In this document: positions 30,596 through 41,074 of the stretch, one piece after another
Layout: every line of letters starts with the position of its first letter
Numbering within the stretch: the stretch's first letter is position 1
Source: Rhodobacteraceae bacterium LMO-JJ12
GTDB lineage: Bacteria; Pseudomonadota; Alphaproteobacteria; Rhodobacterales; Rhodobacteraceae
Direction: 5' to 3'
NCBI GenBank assembly: GCA_021555075.1
Contig: JAKGBX010000001.1
Location: 1,550,001 to 1,614,000 of the forward strand
DNA length: 64,000 nucleotides
Program-made: the position numbers and the translations under genes
Notes under the pieces: model-generated
What the model saw: only the letters and a program-made list of their open reading frames with translations
Told to the model about the DNA's origin: nothing
Database searches by the model: none

Positions 30596-32259
30596 GTCGT
30601 GAACGTTTGATTTACCTCCCGCTGGGAGGCGCCGGTGAGATCGGCATGAATGCCTATGTCTATGGCTATGGTGCAGCGGGAAAGGAGCGGCTAATCTTGG
30701 TCGATCTGGGTATAACTTTTCCGGATATGGACAGCACTCCGGGGGTTGATCTGATCTTGCCGGATATGAGTTGGCTGATCGAGAACAAGCACCGGCTGGA
30801 AGCGATCTTTATCACGCATGCACATGAGGATCACATCGGGGCCGTCTCGCGGTTTCCCGACCTGCTGGATGTGCCCGTCTATGCGCGGGCTTTCACAGCG
30901 CATCTGGCGCGGATGAAGATGGAGGAGGCGGGGCAGGATCCGCGTAAGATCAAGACCGTCAGCGCGTGGCCCGAGACCGTGACGGCAGGGCCGTTTACGG
31001 TTGGTTTTGTGCCGCTGTCGCATTCGATTCCGGAAAGTGCAGGGCTGGTGATTGACAGTCCCGAAGGCCGCCTGGTGCACTCGGGCGATTTCAAGATCGA
31101 CCACACGCCGGTGGTGGGAGAGCCGTTTGACGAGGATGTCTGGCGCGAGATTGCCAAGCCCGGGGTGCGCGCGTTGATGTGCGATTCAACCAACGTGTTT
31201 TCACCCAAGGAGGGGCGCTCGGAGGCCGAGCTTCCTGAGCAGATCGCCAAGCTGTTTTCCGAGGCCAAGGGCATGGTGGTCGCCACCACATTCGCCTCGA
31301 ACGTGGCGCGGGTGAAAACGCTGGCAGAGGCGGCGGAGCGGGCAGGGCGCACGGTCTGCCTGATGGGGCGGGCGATGCTGCGGATGATCGATGCGGCGCT
31401 TGAAACCGGCGTTCTGAGCGGCTTTCCCCGGGTTATCACGCCCGAAGACGCGCTTGGGGTGCCGCGTGAGAACCTTTGTCTGCTGGTGACGGGCAGCCAA
31501 GGCGAACGTCGGGCGGCGAGCGCGCAATTGGCGCGGGGCAAGTTCAACGGGATCACCATGAAGGAGGGCGATCTGTTCCTGTTCTCGTCGAAAACCATCC
31601 CGGGCAACGAGCGCGGGGTAATCCGGGTGATGAACCAGTTTTCCGAGATGGGGGTTGATGTTGTTGATGAGAGCAACGGATTTTACCACGTTTCGGGCCA
31701 TGCCAACCGGCCGGATCTGGCGAAGATGCATGATCTGGTCGACCCGCAGATGGTGATACCGATGCATGGCGAGCACCGGCATCTGCGCGAGCATGTAAAG
31801 CTGGCGAAATCGAAACGGCGGCAGGGTATCGTCGCGGTGAATGGCATGATGATCGACCTTTCGGGCAACGATCCGACGGTGGCCGAGTTTATCGAGACCG
31901 GGCGGACCTATCTGGATGGGTCAGTGCAGATCGGGGCGATGGATGGGGTCGTGCGCGACCGGATTCGCATGGCGCTTAACGGTCATGTGGTTGTGACGTT
32001 GATCCTTGATGAGAAGGATGAGCCGCTGGGCGATCCCTGGTGCGAGCTGATGGGGCTGACCGAGACCGGGCGGAGCCGTGTGCCGTTGGTCGAGATTCTG
32101 GAGGCTGACCTGGGGCAATATCTTGGCCGGGCGAGCGCCAAGACCCTGCGCGATGATGAAAAGCTTGAACAGGAACTCAAACGCATCGTGCGCAAGGTGA
32201 GCCAGAACGAGATCGGCAAGAAGCCGGAAGTGACGGTGGTGACCAGCCGGTTGACGTAA
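30592..32259 (+). CDS. rnj: Ribonuclease J family protein
   Basis: A 555-residue metallo-beta-lactamase/beta-CASP RNase. The Zn motif HAHEDH is at 76-81; GDFKIDHTP and the beta-CASP elements CDSTNV, SGHANRPD and HGEHRHL follow in order. RNase J acts in rRNA maturation and mRNA decay with 5'-exonuclease activity. Its coupling to coaX and birA is typical in Rhodobacterales by memory. No strong terminator is seen downstream; a GGGTGC / GCACCC hairpin lies about 13 bases after the stop. Confidence 0.95.
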   Translation: MSRERLIYLPLGGAGEIGMNAYVYGYGAAGKERLILVDLGITFPDMDSTPGVDLILPDMSWLIENKHRLEAIFITHAHEDHIGAVSRFPDLLDVPVYARAFTAHLARMKMEEAGQDPRKIKTVSAWPETVTAGPFTVGFVPLSHSIPESAGLVIDSPEGRLVHSGDFKIDHTPVVGEPFDEDVWREIAKPGVRALMCDSTNVFSPKEGRSEAELPEQIAKLFSEAKGMVVATTFASNVARVKTLAEAAERAGRTVCLMGRAMLRMIDAALETGVLSGFPRVITPEDALGVPRENLCLLVTGSQGERRAASAQLARGKFNGITMKEGDLFLFSSKTIPGNERGVIRVMNQFSEMGVDVVDESNGFYHVSGHANRPDLAKMHDLVDPQMVIPMHGEHRHLREHVKLAKSKRRQGIVAVNGMMIDLSGNDPTVAEFIETGRTYLDGSVQIGAMDGVVRDRIRMALNGHVVVTLILDEKDEPLGDPWCELMGLTETGRSRVPLVEILEADLGQYLGRASAKTLRDDEKLEQELKRIVRKVSQNEIGKKPEVTVVTSRLT

Positions 32260-32492
32260 ACCGAAGGGAGCAGGGGTGCACTTAATGCGCACCCTGTGTC
32301 AGTTCGCGGGAAACCAATGCGCGCCCGTCACGTTTGGCGGCGCAACCGCGCGGCAATGCTTAGCGCATCGTCGAAACGATGTGTAAGCATGGTTTTTCTC
32401 ACAATTTTGGGAATGGCGCGGCAGCGGGTGCTGCCGAGCTGTTCACCGAATGGCGCATTTGCAGTTTGGCAAGTGCACGCTCGAAAACCCGG

Positions 32493-34025
<1,533 letters not shown>

Positions 34026-34067
34026 GTGTATCCGCAATTTACGGACACGTCTGGCCCGTAGCGACTG

Positions 34068-34086
34068 ATACGGGTCGGACCCGTAT
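34068..34086. promoter_or_regulatory. 19-bp palindrome upstream of the DEAD-box helicase gene
   Basis: ATACGGGTC / GACCCGTAT arms separated by one G, 43 bases before the helicase ATG. A second inverted repeat (TATCCG / CGGACA-like) lies nearer the start. Could be a regulator site or leader hairpin. Confidence 0.45.
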
Positions 34087-34209
34087 GGTCCTGTGGTTAT
34101 CCACATGGATGACCCGCGCGCGATCAATAGGCAATATTCAGGGTGCGGTCAACTTAATGCTGTGAAGGGCGCTGTTTGCGGGCAGATTATTAACGAAACG
34201 GAAACAATC

Positions 34210-35172
34210 TCAGGCCAGGTCGGGGAAATGTTTCGCGCGCTTGCGGTCAAGGTCGAGCGCGTGGCAACGCAGGAGCCCGAAGGCCTTGAGGCGGGCGCGC
34301 AGATCGGGCGTGGCGCGGCAGACTTCGTTGTAGAACGCGATGAGGCCATCGCGACCGTTCTCGGCGATGATGGCCTGAAACAGTTCGTGCATGGTTAACC
34401 CGCCGTGCGTGCGTGCGCGGGTCGGGGCCAGCCCGGCGCGATAGGCGCCCTTTTCGAGGCGATATTCAAAACGGTTCAGCCACGCGTCGAGGGATGGGGC
34501 ATGCAGATGGCAGAGCTCGGTGTCGAGCAGGTCCTGCTGACCCGGATTTTTCTGATCGCCGAGAAAGACGTTGTGGATGCGCGGGTTAAGTCCGTCGATG
34601 CCAGTGCGAAAGATCACCTTGCCGGCGACATGGCTAAGAAACCCCCCGTTGAGATGGGCGCCGAAGGTGGGAAAAATTTCGCTGGTTTGCCGGTGGCGAG
34701 TGCTGCGGTCGGGAGATGTCGCCTTGAAACAGGTCTGACCGGGGGGGATATCGCCACATCCATCAGAGGAAAGAGCTTCGATCGGGCGGATTCGCGCGGT
34801 GAGGCAATCTTGCGGAAGGGCTTTAAGTTGTTCCTCTAACGGTCTTGTAGGCCAGAGAAATTCATCAACATCGATATGCGCCAACCAGTCGAGATCGCGG
34901 GATCTGCGCTTGAGCGCATGGCGGGCATTGGCGGTCTGGCGCGGCTGGTGTTGTTCAGGGCGATTGGCGTTGCGCCAGTTGGCGGCGTCGGCCTTGAAGA
35001 CACGCAGTTTGGGATGGGCGCTTAGGGCCAGAAAGGTTTCGGGAGCATCCTCGTCAAGATAGAGGATCAGCCGATGGGCGCCGAGTTCGAGGTGATAGGC
35101 GGCGAAATCAGCGATCTCGCGCAGCGGCGCCTTGACGGTGGAGACGATGCCCCATTTGGGAGGGTTATTCAT
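34210..35172 (-). CDS. Glycosyltransferase family 2-like (PF13704-type) protein, 320 aa
   Basis: Residues 1-150 have the GT-A pattern of the Glyco_tranf_2_4 group: VKAPLREIADFAAYHLELGA near 14-33, ILYLDEDAP, and the metal-binding DVDEF at 100-104. No membrane segments, so it acts in the cytoplasm on an unknown acceptor, probably of a surface polysaccharide. The C-terminal half is rich in His and Arg. No clear ribosome-binding site was found. It stands alone. Confidence 0.8.
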   Translation of the reverse strand: MNNPPKWGIVSTVKAPLREIADFAAYHLELGAHRLILYLDEDAPETFLALSAHPKLRVFKADAANWRNANRPEQHQPRQTANARHALKRRSRDLDWLAHIDVDEFLWPTRPLEEQLKALPQDCLTARIRPIEALSSDGCGDIPPGQTCFKATSPDRSTRHRQTSEIFPTFGAHLNGGFLSHVAGKVIFRTGIDGLNPRIHNVFLGDQKNPGQQDLLDTELCHLHAPSLDAWLNRFEYRLEKGAYRAGLAPTRARTHGGLTMHELFQAIIAENGRDGLIAFYNEVCRATPDLRARLKAFGLLRCHALDLDRKRAKHFPDLA

Positions 35173-35250
35173 AGGGGCAGGATGCGGATTGGCGCGGGTG
35201 CGTGCAAGCGCAGATGTGGAGGACCATCGAACGGCAGGAGCCTCCGGCGG

Positions 35251-35272
35251 GGATATTTCGGGTCAGAGGAAG
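35251..35272 (+). repeat. GGATATTT-N10-GAAG intergenic motif, copy 2
   Basis: A 22-base motif GGATATTTCGGG followed by TCAGAGGAAG, preceded by CCTCCGGCGG. It lies between the glycosyltransferase gene and the end of prfC, on the strand opposite to both. Confidence 0.5.
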
Positions 35273-35307
35273 CAACGGGGGGCGTTTACCTTGCGAGGCC
35301 GGGGGGA

Positions 35308-36915
35308 TCAGACCATCATTTCCTTTGTCGCCGAGAGTGTGACATCGGGAAAGTCGCGTTCAATCCGGTCGATATCCCATTGCAAGCGGGTGAGGTAAGT
35401 GATGTCACCATCATTGTCGTAGGCGATGTGTTGTTTGTTGGAATTTATAAATTTATCAATAGCTTGCTTGTCTCCGCTAACCCAGCGGGCCGAGGTGAAA
35501 TGCGACGGCTCGAAACGCACAGGCAGGCCGTATTCCAGCTCGATCCGGCTGGCCAACACCTCAAACTGCAATGCGCCGACGACGCCGACGATGAAGCCCG
35601 AACCCATGGCGGGTTTGAAGACCTTGGCAGCACCTTCTTCGGCAAATTGCATCAGGGCCTTTTCCAGATGCTTGGATTTCAGCGGATCGTTGGCGCGCAC
35701 GGATTGCAGCAGTTCGGGCGCGAAGGAGGGGATGTTGCTAACACGCAAAGCTTCCCCTTCGGTTAACGTATCGCCAATGCGCAATTGGCCGTGGTTGGGG
35801 ATGCCGATGATGTCGCCAGCCCAGGCCTCTTCGGCGAGTTCGCGATCTGAGGCGAGAAAGAGTACCGGGTTGGTGATCGTCATCGGTTTCTTGGTGCGCA
35901 CATGGGTGAGTTTCATGCCGCGTTTGAAATGGCCCGAAGCAAGACGCAGAAAGGCGACACGGTCGCGGTGCTTGGGGTCCATGTTCGCCTGAACCTTGAA
36001 GACGAAGCCGGAAACCTTTGTTTCTTCAGGAAGAATTTGTCGAGGCTTGGCCGATTGCGGTTGGGGTTCGGGGCCGTAGGTGGCAATGCCTTGCATCAAT
36101 TCCTTGACGCCGAATGAGTTGATGGCCGAGCCAAACCAGATCGGGGTCATATGGCCTTCGAGCACGGATTGGGGGTTGAGCGCGGGGAGCAGCTCGCGGG
36201 CCATTTCGACCTCTTCGATCAGCTTTTCCAACAGGTCAGCGGGCACGTGTTTGGCCAGAAGCGGATCATCCAGGCCCTTGATTTCAATGGTTTCTGCGAT
36301 GCGGTTACGGTCGGCCCGGTCCATCAGTTCGAGGCGGTCATTGAGCATGTCGTAACAACCCAGGAAATCGCGGCCGACACCGATGGGCCAGCTGGCCGGG
36401 GTGACGTCGATCGCCAGCATTTCCTGAATTTCATCAATAATGTCAAAGGTATCGCGGCTTTCGCGGTCCATCTTGTTACAGAAGGTCAGGATCGGAAGGT
36501 CGCGCAGGCGGCAGACCTCAAAGAGCTTCTGGGTCTGGCTTTCAACGCCCTTGGCGCCGTCGATCACCATCACCGCCGCATCCACCGCCGTGAGCGTGCG
36601 ATAGGTGTCTTCCGAGAAGTCGGAGTGACCGGGTGTGTCAACAAGATTGAAGCGGAAGGTTTTGAAATCAAACGACATTGCCGAGGCCGAGACGGAGATG
36701 CCGCGATCTTTTTCCATCTGCATGAAGTCGGACCGGGTGCGGCGGGCTTCGCCCTTGGCGCGGACCTGTCCGGCCATCTGAATCGCGCCGCCGAACAACA
36801 GGAATTTCTCGGTCAGCGTGGTTTTGCCCGCATCCGGGTGCGAGATGATCGCGAAAGTGCGGCGGCGGGCGATTTCAGCCGGCAGATCGGGGCGGTTTTG
36901 TGCGGTGTCCAACAT
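35308..36915 (-). CDS. prfC: Peptide chain release factor 3 (PrfC)
   Basis: A 535-residue translational GTPase that recycles RF1/RF2 from the ribosome. The P-loop SHPDAGKT is at 25-32, followed by the switch motif DTPGHSDFSED and NKMDRE. Domains II and III and the C-terminal part are complete; length matches PrfC. The start MLDTAQNRPD is chosen by family; the ribosome-binding site is weak. Confidence 0.96.
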   Translation of the reverse strand: MLDTAQNRPDLPAEIARRRTFAIISHPDAGKTTLTEKFLLFGGAIQMAGQVRAKGEARRTRSDFMQMEKDRGISVSASAMSFDFKTFRFNLVDTPGHSDFSEDTYRTLTAVDAAVMVIDGAKGVESQTQKLFEVCRLRDLPILTFCNKMDRESRDTFDIIDEIQEMLAIDVTPASWPIGVGRDFLGCYDMLNDRLELMDRADRNRIAETIEIKGLDDPLLAKHVPADLLEKLIEEVEMARELLPALNPQSVLEGHMTPIWFGSAINSFGVKELMQGIATYGPEPQPQSAKPRQILPEETKVSGFVFKVQANMDPKHRDRVAFLRLASGHFKRGMKLTHVRTKKPMTITNPVLFLASDRELAEEAWAGDIIGIPNHGQLRIGDTLTEGEALRVSNIPSFAPELLQSVRANDPLKSKHLEKALMQFAEEGAAKVFKPAMGSGFIVGVVGALQFEVLASRIELEYGLPVRFEPSHFTSARWVSGDKQAIDKFINSNKQHIAYDNDGDITYLTRLQWDIDRIERDFPDVTLSATKEMMV

Positions 36916-37021
36916 GAGCGCGCGTATATGTAAGATTTGCCCGATGAGCAAGAAATTGCGGGGGTGACTTGCGGCTGACTTGCGGCTGCTGCCCGGCTGC
37001 CGTGCGCTGGCACCGGGGGGC

Positions 37022-37059
37022 GTTAACCTTTGGGCTCTAGAGGTTGCCTGGAGGTTAAC
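37022..37059. promoter_or_regulatory. Inverted repeat upstream of BrnA-like gene
   Basis: GTTAACCT and AGGTTAAC arms, 8-bp perfect, 22 bases apart, with an extra AGGTT at 37041-37045. It ends 18 bases before the ATG of the BrnA-like gene, as expected for an autoregulatory operator; that is inference. Confidence 0.45.
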
Positions 37060-37077
37060 TGAAGAGAGGAGGCCGGG

Positions 37078-37443
37078 ATGGCCCCGAGCAAACAGGACGC
37101 ACAGGCGCGGATGTATCGTGAGCTGCGCGATTTACAGAGCGATCTGGCCGAGCATTGGCTGGAACGCTCCTTGCCCGAGGATTGGCATGGGCTGGAGACG
37201 AGCCAGCCTTTGCGGCAGGTCAAGGAGCGGGTGACGATTCGGCTTGATGCCGACATGGTGCGTTGGTTTCGCCGTCTTGGGCCGGGCTATGGGCAGCGGA
37301 TCAACCGGGTGCTCAGGCTTTATTGGATGGCGCTGCTTTCGGGGCGGGTGAAATCGCACTGGGACGAGGACGAATTGGCGCCGCCCTTCATGCAGGTGAT
37401 CGAACAGGCGGCGGCGCGTCGGGGGCAGGAAGATGAGGCGTGA
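37078..37443 (+). CDS. BrnA-like antitoxin protein, orphan, 121 aa
   Basis: The C-terminal half contains VTIRLDADMVRWFRRLGPGY followed by QRINRVLRLY, the ribbon-helix-helix signature of BrnA antitoxins. GAGGAGG lies before the ATG. BrnA normally neutralises and co-represses a BrnT toxin encoded just upstream. Here no brnT is present: upstream is the divergent prfC. It is therefore an orphan regulator or a remnant. The N-terminal 45 residues are charged helix. Confidence 0.8.
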   Translation: MAPSKQDAQARMYRELRDLQSDLAEHWLERSLPEDWHGLETSQPLRQVKERVTIRLDADMVRWFRRLGPGYGQRINRVLRLYWMALLSGRVKSHWDEDELAPPFMQVIEQAAARRGQEDEA

Positions 37444-37490
37444 GGATGGCGCGTCGGCCCGTAGGTTGGTTTTCCGGCTCCGGTTCTCTC

Positions 37491-38504
37491 TCAGCGGGTT
37501 GAGGCGCGCCGCAGCAGGGCGGCGGCGTCGGGGCGGTCGAGCAGTTTGGCGCTGACTTCGAATTCGAGATGCGCCGCGTCGCCATGATTGCGCCCGGAGG
37601 ACAGGAGCTTGTCGGCCAGCGCGCGGGGCAGGGCGGCATGGGTGCGCTGATCCGCCAGCAGGGTTTCGGCGGCGATGCCTTCGGCAAAGATGATCTGGTG
37701 GCGGTCAAACAGCAGTTGGAAGTAATCGACAAAGCCGCCCGGTTGGGCATGGATGGTATCGCCGTTGACCAGATGGCGGGCCTTGATCAGCAGTTCGGAG
37801 CGGCCCGCGCCGAAAGCGTCGGAGCGTTGATAAATGAACAGGCGGTGATCGGGAGAGACCAGAAGATCGCCGGCGTTGTGCAGCGCCCCGGCGGCGATAC
37901 GGATCGGGGCGAATTCGCCCGAGGCGCGCATGGTGCTGTTGCCGATCCAGCGGATTTCCTGTGCGCCATCGTCGCGCGTCAGCACGCGGTCGCCGATTTG
38001 CAGCGATTCGATGGGGCGCTGCTGTCCGGTGGCCATGGTGATCTGGGTGCCGCGGGTGAAGGACACACAGGCCATCTGGGCCATGCGGGTTTTCGCGGCC
38101 TCGCGATCAATCCCGACCAGCAAATATTCGGCCTTGGCCTCTAGCGGGGCAAGTGGCAGGCCATAGATTGCACGGGCGTGGCCGGTTTCGTCGATTTCAA
38201 CCAGTACCAGGAGTTCGACGACTTCGCTGGCGCGTGTCATCAATGTCAGGCAACTGTCGAGCACCACGGTGGCGCCGGGCGTGCCGGTGGCGGTGCCCTG
38301 GGCGATGACGAAATGGCCGTTTTCACCCGCCATGACAGCGAGGCGCACGGGCTCGGCGGCGTGGCGCAGCGCATAGCTGTCTTCGAGTTGCAGATCGTCG
38401 GCATGTGACAGCGGGTCGCCAAGATTGGCACCGTTCACCACGCTGAGCATGGCCGAGGTATAGACGGGCAGCGCATGGGCCGGGCGGGTATTGGATTGGG
38501 TCAT
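37491..38504 (-). CDS. Hint-domain (Hedgehog/intein-type) protein, 337 aa
   Basis: Residues about 144-300 form a Hint_2-type domain: CVSFTRGTQI with the likely self-processing Cys C146, then RPIESLQIGDRVLTRDDG, EIRWIG, and VSPDHRLFI with a conserved His near 220. Such proteins are frequent in Rhodobacterales, often at the ends of secreted or calcium-binding proteins. Here the N-terminal 140 residues are not an RTX repeat and have no clear signal peptide. ATG at 38504 is chosen; GTG at 38540 is an alternative. Self-splicing cannot be confirmed. Confidence 0.8.
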   Translation of the reverse strand: MTQSNTRPAHALPVYTSAMLSVVNGANLGDPLSHADDLQLEDSYALRHAAEPVRLAVMAGENGHFVIAQGTATGTPGATVVLDSCLTLMTRASEVVELLVLVEIDETGHARAIYGLPLAPLEAKAEYLLVGIDREAAKTRMAQMACVSFTRGTQITMATGQQRPIESLQIGDRVLTRDDGAQEIRWIGNSTMRASGEFAPIRIAAGALHNAGDLLVSPDHRLFIYQRSDAFGAGRSELLIKARHLVNGDTIHAQPGGFVDYFQLLFDRHQIIFAEGIAAETLLADQRTHAALPRALADKLLSSGRNHGDAAHLEFEVSAKLLDRPDAAALLRRASTR

Positions 38505-38660
38505 GATGAGGCCACTTGAGGATTGCACGATCTCTGTCACGCCAGAGCTAGCTTAGAAATGTGGCGGTGCATGGTCAACGTCCCGGCGATTTTCTGGCAA
38601 TGGGGAGCGCGATCGGGGATGATCCGCGCAAGACAGGGATTCGAACGAGGGAGAAACGCG

Positions 38661-39440
38661 ATGGATCTGGGAATTTCGGGCAAAAGGGCGGTTGTCTGTG
38701 CGTCGTCAAAGGGGCTGGGGCGGGGCTGTGCCGAGGCGCTGGCCGAGGCCGGTGTCGACCTAGTGATGAATGCGCGCGGCGAGGAGGCGCTTCTTGCCGC
38801 AGCCGAGGAGATAAGAGCGGCTTATGGCGTGGAGGTCACGACGGTGGCGGCTGATATTTCGAGCGAGGCGGGGCGCGCAGCGGTGCTTGAGGCGGTCGGG
38901 GCGGCGGATATTCTGGTGAACAACGCGGGCGGGCCGCCGCCGGGCATGTGGTATGACTGGGAGCGCGAGGATTTCATCAAGGCGCTGGATGCCAACATGT
39001 TGGCGCCCATCGCGATGATGAAGGCGCTCTTGCCGGGGATGATGGAGCGCGGCTGGGGCCGGGTGGTGAACATCACCTCGCAATCGGTAAAGGCGCCGAT
39101 TGCCGTGCTGGGGCTGAGCAATTCGGCGCGTGCGGGGTTGACGGGCTATGTCGCCGGGACGGCGCGGCAGGTGGCGGGATCGGGTGTGACGATCAACAAT
39201 CTGTTGCCGGGGATTCATGCCACGGATCGCGCCATCGCGCTTGACGGCAAGGTGGTGCAGGAGCAGGGCATTACCATGGAGGAGGCGCAGGCGGCGCGCG
39301 CGGCCAGTATTCCTGCCGGGCGCTATGGCACGCGCGAGGAATTCGGCGCGGCCTGTGCGTTTTTATGCTCAAAGCATGCCGGGTTCATCGTGGGGCAGAA
39401 CATCCTTCTGGATGGTGGCGGTGTGAACGCGACGTTGTGA
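38661..39440 (+). CDS. Atypical short-chain dehydrogenase/reductase, 259 aa
   Basis: A Rossmann-fold SDR starting MDLGISGKRAVVC. The nucleotide motif is CASSKGLGRG rather than TGxxxGxG, NNAGG is present near 90, and the usual YxxxK catalytic pair is replaced in the LGLSNSARAGLTGY region. This matches the BKR-like atypical SDR subgroup, known to lack a perfect catalytic tetrad. GGGAGA precedes the ATG. The substrate is unknown and ordinary SDR catalysis is doubtful. Confidence 0.85.
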   Translation: MDLGISGKRAVVCASSKGLGRGCAEALAEAGVDLVMNARGEEALLAAAEEIRAAYGVEVTTVAADISSEAGRAAVLEAVGAADILVNNAGGPPPGMWYDWEREDFIKALDANMLAPIAMMKALLPGMMERGWGRVVNITSQSVKAPIAVLGLSNSARAGLTGYVAGTARQVAGSGVTINNLLPGIHATDRAIALDGKVVQEQGITMEEAQAARAASIPAGRYGTREEFGAACAFLCSKHAGFIVGQNILLDGGGVNATL

Positions 39441-39463
39441 TGGGGAGTGGTTTTTCGCAAGGG

Positions 39464-40522
39464 TTACTGTGCCGGTTGAAACCCTTCGATCAGCTGGCGC
39501 AGGCCGATGCCTGCTCCGATGAAGATGGCAAGGAAGGTGACAGGGGCCGAGAAGCTGAGCAACGAGAAGGCCGAGATGCCCTGGCCCACGGTGCAGCCCA
39601 TGGCGATCACCGCGCCCGCCCCCATCAGGGCGGCGCCGATGATCTGGCGGCGCAGCTCGCGTGGGTCTTCGCAGGCTTCCCAGCGGAAATGCCCCTTGAT
39701 CAGGGACCCTGCGAAGGCGCCGAGGGCCACGCCGAGGATCGAGCCGACGGCAAAGCTTGGCACCCGCGCCGAGGAGGTCATGGCGTAGAGCAGGGTTTCG
39801 CCCACCGGCGCGGCAAAGGAGTGTGAGACCAGCGGCACCGGCGCGTAGCCGTGGCTGACCACATAGGCCGATCCGGCCCAGCCCGAGATGACGGCAAGCC
39901 CCACCATCACGGCCCAGAACACCGCAGCGGGGCGTGCCAGCAACGGGCGCGAGGCCAGGGCGGCGAGGCTGATTGCGGCACCGATGGTGACGCCGATGGT
40001 TGAGAGCGGCCAGCCGGTCCAGGCCGCCAGAGCATGGGCGAAGCCGGGGGGCGTGTCGTTGGTGACATCCTGTTGAAAGAACAGCCAGTTGCGCAGGCCT
40101 GCAAAGGGACCGGAGAGCACCATATAGGCCGAGAGGCCCATCACCAGCACAATCACGAAGGCGCGCATGTCGCCGCCGCCAAGCCGCGCGATCGAGCCGT
40201 AGCCGCAATTGCCCGCCAATGCCATGCCATAGCCAAACATCAGCCCGCCGAGGATCGAGGCCAGCGGCATCCAGCGGATCGAGAGGTAGAAGCTTTGTTC
40301 CGGTGCAAGCCAGCCGAGGCCGGTGAGGGTGAAGCTGCCCATGATTGCGACGCCGATCGCCAGTATCCACATGCGCATGCGGATATCCGAGCCGCCATAA
40401 AGCAGGTCTTCGATGGCGCCCATGGTGCAGAACCGCCCGAGGCGCGCGGCCAGCCCAAGAATGACGCCGCCCAGAAGGCCGACGAGCGCCACGAAGGTGT
40501 TGTCCCCCACTAGATCAAGCAT
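39464..40522 (-). CDS. soxT: YeeE/YedE-family sulfur transporter, SoxT-like
   Basis: A 352-residue membrane protein with about 10 membrane segments. The YeeE/YedE core motifs are present: GRFCTMGAIEDLL near 29-41, AGNCGYGSIARLGGGDMRAF near 103-122, and MGCTVGQGISA near 310, each with one Cys of the kind used to relay thiosulfate in TsuA-type transporters. It is encoded downstream of soxR on the same strand, as soxT is in Paracoccus sox clusters. Import of a sulfur compound is inference. Confidence 0.85.
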   Translation of the reverse strand: MLDLVGDNTFVALVGLLGGVILGLAARLGRFCTMGAIEDLLYGGSDIRMRMWILAIGVAIMGSFTLTGLGWLAPEQSFYLSIRWMPLASILGGLMFGYGMALAGNCGYGSIARLGGGDMRAFVIVLVMGLSAYMVLSGPFAGLRNWLFFQQDVTNDTPPGFAHALAAWTGWPLSTIGVTIGAAISLAALASRPLLARPAAVFWAVMVGLAVISGWAGSAYVVSHGYAPVPLVSHSFAAPVGETLLYAMTSSARVPSFAVGSILGVALGAFAGSLIKGHFRWEACEDPRELRRQIIGAALMGAGAVIAMGCTVGQGISAFSLLSFSAPVTFLAIFIGAGIGLRQLIEGFQPAQ

Positions 40523-40621
40523 CGCGCCTCTGATCCTCCCCGATCAGATTGCTTTTGGCCCAAGCCGACTTGTGCGCGGCCGAGAAACCGTTGGAGACCG
40601 GCTTGTGGACCAGCCTGCCGA

Positions 40622-40963
40622 TTATTTGTCGTCAGCGTCGCAGAACAACTCGTAAACCAGTTCCAGGATACGCTTGGGGCGGTCATCGGCCAAGCGGTAA
40701 TAGATTGCCTTGCCGTCGCGCCGCGGGATCACCAGCCCTTCGAGGCGCAGACGCGAGAGCTGTTGGCTGACCGCTGCCTGACGGGCCGAAAGCAGTTCTT
40801 CGAGTTCGGTCACGGATTTTTCGCCCGAGACCAGATGGCACAGGATCATCAACCGGCCTTCGTGGCTCACGGTTTTGAGAAAGTTCGATGCCTCTGTGGC
40901 ATTGGCGACGAAGCGGTCAAGCTCTGCCTCGGTCAGGTCATCGTCAAAGACGGGTAGCCCCAT
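40622..40963 (-). CDS. soxR: ArsR-type sulfur-responsive repressor SoxR
   Basis: A 113-residue winged-HTH repressor. The recognition helix region SARQAAVSQQLSRLRLEGLV is at about 59-78. C42 (MILCHL) and C108 (LFCDADDK) are positioned like the two cysteines that sense persulfide in SqrR/SoxR-type repressors, forming a tetrasulfide link. No metal-site motif is seen. It represses sox transcription in the absence of sulfide or thiosulfate in relatives. Sites that fit it lie upstream of soxV, soxX and soxC. Start MGLPVFDDDL has AAGG upstream. Confidence 0.92.
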   Translation of the reverse strand: MGLPVFDDDLTEAELDRFVANATEASNFLKTVSHEGRLMILCHLVSGEKSVTELEELLSARQAAVSQQLSRLRLEGLVIPRRDGKAIYYRLADDRPKRILELVYELFCDADDK

Positions 40964-41074
40964 GTTCGTTAGCCTTTGCAATTGGCGCGTTAGGTGCACC
41001 TTGTTCGTTTTGGGTTCGGTTTGGATGTTATCGCGCGATTTCGTGCAATGTTTTGATGCAATTACGCGTGACGG

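Noticed and set aside
32273-32295. GGGTGC/GCACCC hairpin after rnj as a terminator
   Set aside because: No U-tract follows and the stem is short; listed only as a remark under rnj.
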